Assembly: GCA_948567375.1 (NCBI GenBank)
Contig: OX419759.1
Location: 54,960,593-55,024,592 of the forward strand
Direction of reading: 5' to 3'
DNA length: 64,000 nucleotides
Origin: Lunularia cruciata
Taxonomy: Eukaryota; Streptophyta; Marchantiopsida; Lunulariales; Lunulariaceae
Below are positions 58,970 through 64,000 of the stretch, piece by piece. The position numbers and the translations under genes were made by a program. The notes beneath the pieces were generated by a model, which saw nothing but the letters and a program-made list of their open reading frames with translations, had not been told where the DNA came from and ran no database searches. The stretch's first letter is position 1; every line of letters starts with the position of its first letter.

Positions 58970-60099
58970 ACTCCAATCAAGCACTTATTACCTTAGAATG
59001 ATAATAAACTTTTATAACCGGTTTACCTTGTGTTGTCTAGATTGACTTCAAAAGTGCGCCTAAATTAACCTATTTTAGATAATTAAGGCGAGCGCCTATA
59101 ATCAGGCCTGATTATGAGTTTTTGAAAATGTGATGACATGAATATTGATTGATGGAAAACAAAAGTGTTGTGGCTTGGTTCACATGGATATTGTCAAATG
59201 GATTAATGAACATTTGTAAAACCCTATTATCCATAAATATTTCATGGGTCATGATTTACATGACCCGCAGAGATTTACGGCTATAGGTACTTTACTCGTA
59301 AAGGTTCACATGGACATTTTCAAATGGATGAACGAACATTTAAGATTCGAAGACACCCATAGGTACGCTACTCGTAAAGGTTCTCACGGACAGTTTAAGG
59401 GATGAACGAGCATTTAAAATTGAAAGACACCCGTAAACCTTAATACCCCTGAATATGACCCGTAGGGGTTTACGGCTAGAAGGACTCTACTGGTAAATTG
59501 TTTTTGAACTTACAATTAAAAGTAGTACCCGAAAAAACATTTATAAGTACCATGAAATTGTCTTCGGGTACTCTTAAAGTCAAAAGAGACCCAAATCTGA
59601 AACGCTCTATTGTGTTCATAATTAGATAATCCCACCTATCCACCCCGTATTGCTAACGCAAGCCGGATATGGATTATCTGTTATTCCCCGGCAAACCTTT
59701 TGGCCTAAGATAGATGCCAAATAGGACTCGTGTGCCACGTGAAGTTAAAAAGTAATAAGAAGTTGATCTCGTAGAAAAAACGAAAGATGAAAAAACCCCA
59801 TCAAGCCGTACAAGGGAGAAATAAAACATGTAAAATGGAACTAAGTCTCACTAGAGTTCTATATAAAAGAATTTACCCTATCACACCTAAGAAATTAATA
59901 AAGGTACCGTAATACCTTTTGCATACGTGGGATGGGCCAAAGTTCTTTCTTTGAAGTCCGTCTCTGACTGTCGTTAGGCGGGAAGAAGCAAAGTTACCGT
60001 GATTCTCGTTTCAATGAGGGAATGCATGATTAGAATGACTTGATTGAATGATCATAATATACCCAACGAGGAAAGGCGACTACGTAGAACAAATCAAGG
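58970..60099. other. Unassigned DNA with decayed tandem units and a short palindrome
   Basis: Contains the 18-bp palindrome ATAATCAGGCCTGATTAT (59098-59115) next to GGCGAGCGCCT, and three related units starting GGTTCACATGGA, GGTTCACATGGA and GGTTCTCACGGA at 59177, 59303 and 59379. No gene recognised. Confidence 0.5.
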
Positions 60100-60537
60100 A
60101 TGGGAAAAGTCATAATGAGACAGCAAAATAAAGACACTGTCAAATACCTTCAGGGATGTAATGAACTTATTAAAAGTTGGATTGGTGAGTGCAATAAGTG
60201 CAAATATGCGGAAAACAGATGGCTTGACCTTCAACTTTTCTTCCCTTTAGTAAATAGTGAACGAACTATCCCTTGGATCAAAGACAAGACTAGTAAATTC
60301 TTTATTTGTAGGAGGCATCTATGGGACCTACTCATACCATTGTTCATAGTGCCAAAGAATTCAAGAGAAATAAATATCCAAGACATGCAACAAGTTAATG
60401 TTCTATTTGGTTATGAGATCAATAATTTTATGCATAGTGATGGGTATATATTCATACAACAAGACATCTATGAGATGATTGTGGCTTTTTTTAAGAAGAT
60501 AGTGTCCCAATACTTGTTGTTGTACAGTAGTCAATAG
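60100..60537 (+). CDS. Hypothetical 145-codon frame, unrecognised
   Basis: Open frame with a balanced amino-acid make-up. It has two Cys in C-N-K-C spacing near residues 35-38 (GECNKCKY), many aromatic residues, and a hydrophobic C-terminus (IVAFFKKIVSQYLLLY). No domain recognised; no clear promoter or splice context. The upstream 300 bp share short blocks with 50.69-52.30 kb. It may be chance in AT-rich DNA. Confidence 0.3.
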   Translation: MGKVIMRQQNKDTVKYLQGCNELIKSWIGECNKCKYAENRWLDLQLFFPLVNSERTIPWIKDKTSKFFICRRHLWDLLIPLFIVPKNSREINIQDMQQVNVLFGYEINNFMHSDGYIFIQQDIYEMIVAFFKKIVSQYLLLYSSQ

Positions 60538-62531
60538 TGTATGATATCTTTGGCATCGCTATTGATCTCTTTGGTTTATATTGGTAAGAATTAGTATATA
60601 TCAAACTCCATCAATCCTTTTAGTCCATGCATGAAAGACAAACAAGATATATGGGGAATGGGATTATAAACTAGGGACAGTATGAGATCTATAATTTAGC
60701 CTTTATAATACCATCAAGAAAGACGTATTAAGTATCATTGAGATACCTTTATACATCTAAGATCATCATTGCTAAAGACAAGACAATTTATTTCTATCAA
60801 AAGGCTAAAGGAATCATTAATAAACTAATTCGAGCCATATGACTAAGTTATAGATCTTCTCTTCAGACTGGGGGTAATATTTATGTGTACATATACATTT
60901 AGAGTATCCTAATTGTGTTGCAATGGAGAAAAATCTCCACTATTTTAAATGTTCTACCTTGCAAGTAAACTTACTCAAGAGCTTAGTTGGTCCAACCAAG
61001 AAGACCACTAAAGGAGGTCCTTACAAGAAGACAGTTGAGCATTCCATTCCTAACTATTGGATGAGATGCTCCAAAGATGGTATCTATCCCTTTTGTAGAC
61101 TAGAAAAGGTATAGTAAGTACCTATAGATATGAATGACGAAGGTCAACATTCTAACAAGGAAGTACAACACACACAAAGGAGGAGGTTGGAAGAGGAGTC
61201 TGCTAGATGATTAGATTAAACTTGGAGAACTTATGTTCTTCAATGTTCATATGATTTTTATGTTTGTGTCATATATATATAAAATACAAGACTTTATTTT
61301 ATTCATCTGATACTATACTAGAGGACATAAAATCAGTTTGATGTTAGGTACTCTAGTTCATGGCTCAAACTGTACAAAAGCATGTATTAAATGTCTTGGT
61401 ACTAATAATATTTTAGTTTATTATTCTTTCAGAAAATATTATTGAAATTATATCACCAAAAATGGAGTATTTAAGCACGAGAGTAAGTTGCTCGGCTTCG
61501 CACCTCTGGCCCTTTCATTAGAATATTCTTGTAGTTTTGGTATCTCTTATATACCATATTCTAGTATTTTAAGTACAGTTTTAAAAATATTCCTTGCAAA
61601 ATAATACACTATTTTTGCTCTAATTATGCTATAAAAGTGTTAAATCCTCTATTACTATGTTTACCTAAGTGGAGTATACGGTTTATCTCAAGTACATACT
61701 CTGATTAAGGGGAGTGTAGATCCCACTAAGTAAACAAAGTAAAAGATTTAAATTACAAAAGGTATAATCTATCCTTCACAATTTTTAATAATCTCATACA
61801 AGTCTATAAACCTGATTCTATTATAGTTTTTTAAGTAATCATCCTTAACCTTCAACTAGAATACCAATAAATGGAGTATAAAAGAATCCATCATTTATTC
61901 TTAAAAAGTTGAAAGATGAAGAAACATATTTTTGTATGTCTAATTAACCTAGCATTCTTAGTCTCCTCGTACTCAAAATCTCTCTTCTCTTGTTTCTAGT
62001 TTTAGACTGATTCGATGGTTGGAGTTGTTGGTGAGGACGGATATATGTACCTTGGGTCGATATAGTGTTCACGAACTCAATACAACCTTTGGTCTTTGGT
62101 ATAAGTCGGCATTCAAGCGAGAGATCAATGATCATTGTCATATAAGAGAAGGAAGATCATTCATTATACACCATGATTCTCTTTCTATATTTTTACCTCT
62201 TTAGCGATAGAGATTTTTGACCACCTCATTATCAAATTGACCTTCTCTTTTTAGATGCTATACGAGAATAGAACTCGCTGATTCGCCAACCATGCTCTCC
62301 TTTAATTTTTGTTCTAGGGTCTCCATCCACCTATAGTAATTGCACCCATTAGATTATTTTCAGACCAGCAATGACAATAAAAGGTACCATCGGGTCTAGA
62401 CCCTCCTTCCCCAATTACAAAATATTACTTTGGAAAACCTATAATACATCATTCAGCTGAAGATTATTTCGTTTCTTTCACATGTTCCCCATGCTGGGAC
62501 CATAGTTTCTCCTTGGCTTTAGAAGTCGTGT
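60538..62531. other. AT-rich unassigned DNA
   Basis: No gene, RNA or repeat recognised. A 63-codon frame at 60923-61114 has Lys/Thr-rich wording without a domain. Confidence 0.45.
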
Positions 62532-62638
62532 TGTCGTGCGTATACACATCGCTACACAACATACATCGCTGTCAACATCATACACTATAGAAGCACAACT
62601 CACACATAAGTCATACATAGACTCTAAAGTGCCACAAT
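62532..62638. repeat. Direct repeat copy 1 (107 bp, perfect)
   Basis: TGTCGTGCGTATACAC...GTGCCACAAT, identical base for base to 63089-63195. Confidence 0.96.
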
Positions 62639-63088
62639 AATCAGATTGCTTAACACTTTCAACTCAACTCAACTCAGCTCAGTACTTGATCTATCACTCT
62701 ATAAACTGCCAACAACTGGGCACTGATTACAGTCAAGCCACACCCACTCAAGCATAAAGAATCCAAGTGACGCTCGCTGGCCTCTGTCCACCATAGCCAG
62801 GAACTCGAAGGCTCAACATTAGAGAAGTGAGCTCTCTGGAGCTCACTTTGAAACTATACCCCCTGGACTTGAGCTAGCACTGGAACCCTAACAGTCCCGC
62901 TGACGGCACACTCAATGGTGCGAACGGTGCAAAGTGATAGTGGGCTCCACCGTGAAGTCAGTACCCTGAACACCAAATCAGACTGTCGGAAAATAGTCCT
63001 TGAGAAACTGCTAGAATAACTCTAACTACCATCACTGGAACTCCAGTGTCCGAGCAACTAGATGCGGAACTACAAATGGCGTGACAGC

Positions 63089-63195
63089 TGTCGTGCGTAT
63101 ACACATCGCTACACAACATACATCGCTGTCAACATCATACACTATAGAAGCACAACTCACACATAAGTCATACATAGACTCTAAAGTGCCACAAT
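63089..63195. repeat. Direct repeat copy 2 (107 bp, perfect)
   Basis: Identical to 62532-62638. The first 105 bp have TG...CA ends. On its right is GGCCCCCTAGCT, which on the minus strand is a purine tract (AGCTAGGGGGCC), as would precede a 3' LTR of the minus-strand element to the right. Confidence 0.96.
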
Positions 63196-63362
63196 CGGCC
63201 CCCTAGCTGGCGGTTAGGTCCCTCTAACTCCAGATAGCCATCTACTCTAAGTATATGGTATACCCTCTAATGAGCAAAGATCAGGAGGCCGGGTGCTATG
63301 GAGCCCCATTGTTAGTCGCCTGTCTGCAATCTATACCATATAAAGAATGAACTAGCTATAGG

Positions 63363-63749
63363 TCAAGTACATCTAGGACATAACCACTGTCCCCGAGGAA
63401 CCACCGTGAGGGGAGGAGTCATACATGCCATATGCCATCCTCTCGAACAGCTATCACACACTAACATAGTAGCAGCTCCACCAGAAGAGCCACATAACAT
63501 ACACCTCAAGCCTGCACGTACAAGTGCCAAGCTTGGGTCCATAGTACCATCAATGTTTGGGAGGTGGCATGGCGCACAATTGCGCACATGATCCTTCCAA
63601 ACAACACCATCACGTCCTTCTAACACAAGGACTCCAGATGGCAAAACCTCGCGCACTCTCAAGATAGTGCGGCCTATAGAAACATCAAGTGTCGTCGGTG
63701 CTGTCTGCTGTAGATATACATAGTCGCCTGGATGAAATCGACGGATCAA
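63363..63749 (-). CDS. Integrase C-terminal module fused to a PHD finger (element H)
   Basis: 128 codons in the visible frame. Residues 1-60 read FHPGDYVYLQQ and LRVREVLPSGVLVLEGRDG, the integrase C-terminal barrel seen in Gypsy elements. Residues 82-127 form a PHD finger with the Cys4-His-Cys3 ligand series C-x2-C...C-x2-C...H-x2-C...C-x2-C (CMLCGSSGG, LVCDSCSRGWHMACM, WLCPRC). PHD fingers read histone H3 tails. Here the domain takes the place a chromodomain has in chromoviruses, so a chromatin-targeting role is a reasonable inference. The frame ends shortly after the finger. Confidence 0.78.
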   Translation of the reverse strand: MIRRFHPGDYVYLQQTAPTTLDVSIGRTILRVREVLPSGVLVLEGRDGVVWKDHVRNCAPCHLPNIDGTMDPSLALVRAGLRCMLCGSSGGAATMLVCDSCSRGWHMACMTPPLTVVPRGQWLCPRCT

Positions 63750-63756
63750 GGGTCTA

Positions 63757-64000
63757 TAACCTCCTCCTCAAATGGTAGCATAGCGTAAAGTATCTCTATG
63801 CTGAGCAATCGCCAAGTTCTCAAAGGCCATTGGCATCACTCTCCGAAAGATCTCTGCCCGCTGAGAACATGTGCTCATCCATACGTCGGGGTCATCCAAG
63901 TCCAAAACTACAGTAGCATCTCGACGAATGGCTGCAGGTAAATCTGGATCTCGTCCATAGAGTAGAAAGTATGGAGAGAAGGATGCTAAGGAGGCTTGCC
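63757..64000 (-). pseudogene. Element H integrase, C-terminal half (runs off window)
   Basis: The minus-strand reading contains SPYFLLYGRDPDLP, the conserved segment after the catalytic core where Gypsy integrases have S-P-x-x-L-x-Y-G, then a helix-rich stretch with FRRVMPMAFENLAIAQHRD. The remainder of pol lies beyond the right edge. Confidence 0.75.

Larger units (their letters stand above)
62532..64000 (-). mobile_element. Element H: 3' part of a Gypsy element with PHD-finger integrase, runs off window
   Basis: Minus-strand integrase C-terminal region enters from the right edge (wording SPYFLLYGRDPDLPAAIRR), followed by the PHD-bearing tail (63363-63749), a purine tract (about 63196-63210) and presumably LTR sequence with the perfect 107-bp repeats. 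Family assignment beyond Ty3/Gypsy is not possible from this fragment. The visible coding part looks mostly open with at least one break. Confidence 0.7.

Noticed and set aside
62826-62847. AGTGAGCTCTCTGGAGCTCACT inverted repeat as a possible regulator site or terminator
   Set aside because: 9-bp arms are expected by chance often enough in 64 kb and there is no gene context.
62532-63195. TRIM element with 105-bp LTRs
   Set aside because: TG...CA ends fit, but no primer-binding site or polypurine tract was found between the repeats, so I report only a direct repeat.
1-64000. tRNA, rRNA, microRNA or CRISPR features
   Set aside because: No cloverleaf-like or rRNA-like sequence was recognised by eye. 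Primer sites resemble tRNA ends but are parts of the retroelements. A covariance-model scan was not possible.

Overview
The window is nuclear DNA of a land plant with a large, repeat-dense genome. The evidence is nested Ty3/Gypsy retrotransposons of chromovirus and Tat/Athila-like type, tRNA-iMet and tRNA-Asp-like primer sites, and no bacterial gene organisation. The hAT-like gene and the non-LTR-type reverse transcriptase resemble, from memory, families common in bryophytes, ferns and other non-flowering plants. That placement is inference; the species cannot be named from sequence alone. No intact host gene was recognised.

Layout. (1) 1-7241: element A, a broken minus-strand Tat/Athila-like Gypsy copy cut by the window edge. 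(2) 7242-8858 and 15364-15855: older gag-like debris on either side of element B (8859-15363), a minus-strand chromovirus. (3) 15856-20060: an LTR and leader of the A family followed by unrecognised Lys/Glu-rich coding debris, interrupted by a solo B-type LTR. (4) About 21.69-24.24 kb: a very old element with two strongly diverged terminal repeats. (5) 24491-32321: element C, the youngest and nearly whole member of the A family, with LTRs about 1% apart. (6) 32326-35200: coiled-coil-like coding debris. (7) 35.2-49.9 kb: a non-LTR reverse-transcriptase remnant split by two chromoviruses of one family, D (minus) and E (plus). They lie head to head 116 bp apart, and each carries a solo A-family LTR. 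(8) 49.9-53.4 kb: low-complexity and unassigned DNA. (9) 53.4-59.0 kb: a decayed hAT-transposase-like gene interrupted by an LTR of the D family, which is itself interrupted by element F of the same family. (10) 59.0-62.5 kb: AT-rich DNA with decayed short repeats. (11) 62.5-64.0 kb: the 3' end of a different Gypsy element whose integrase is followed by a PHD finger, next to a perfect 107-bp direct repeat.

Most notable observations. Three distinct Gypsy families (A/C, B, D/E/F) carry what looks like the same short open frame of about 55-75 codons immediately after the primer-binding site and before gag. It has a shared spacing of F-[HR]-[VI]-[QK], G, P-x-[IV]-x-P-V and Y-[IV]-L just before the stop. 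The LTRs of the D/E/F family carry a dense array of canonical heat-shock elements directly upstream of a TATA box, an ONSEN-like arrangement. The A family has an additional zinc-knuckle frame upstream of its gag. D and E form a roughly 12.6-kb imperfect inverted repeat.
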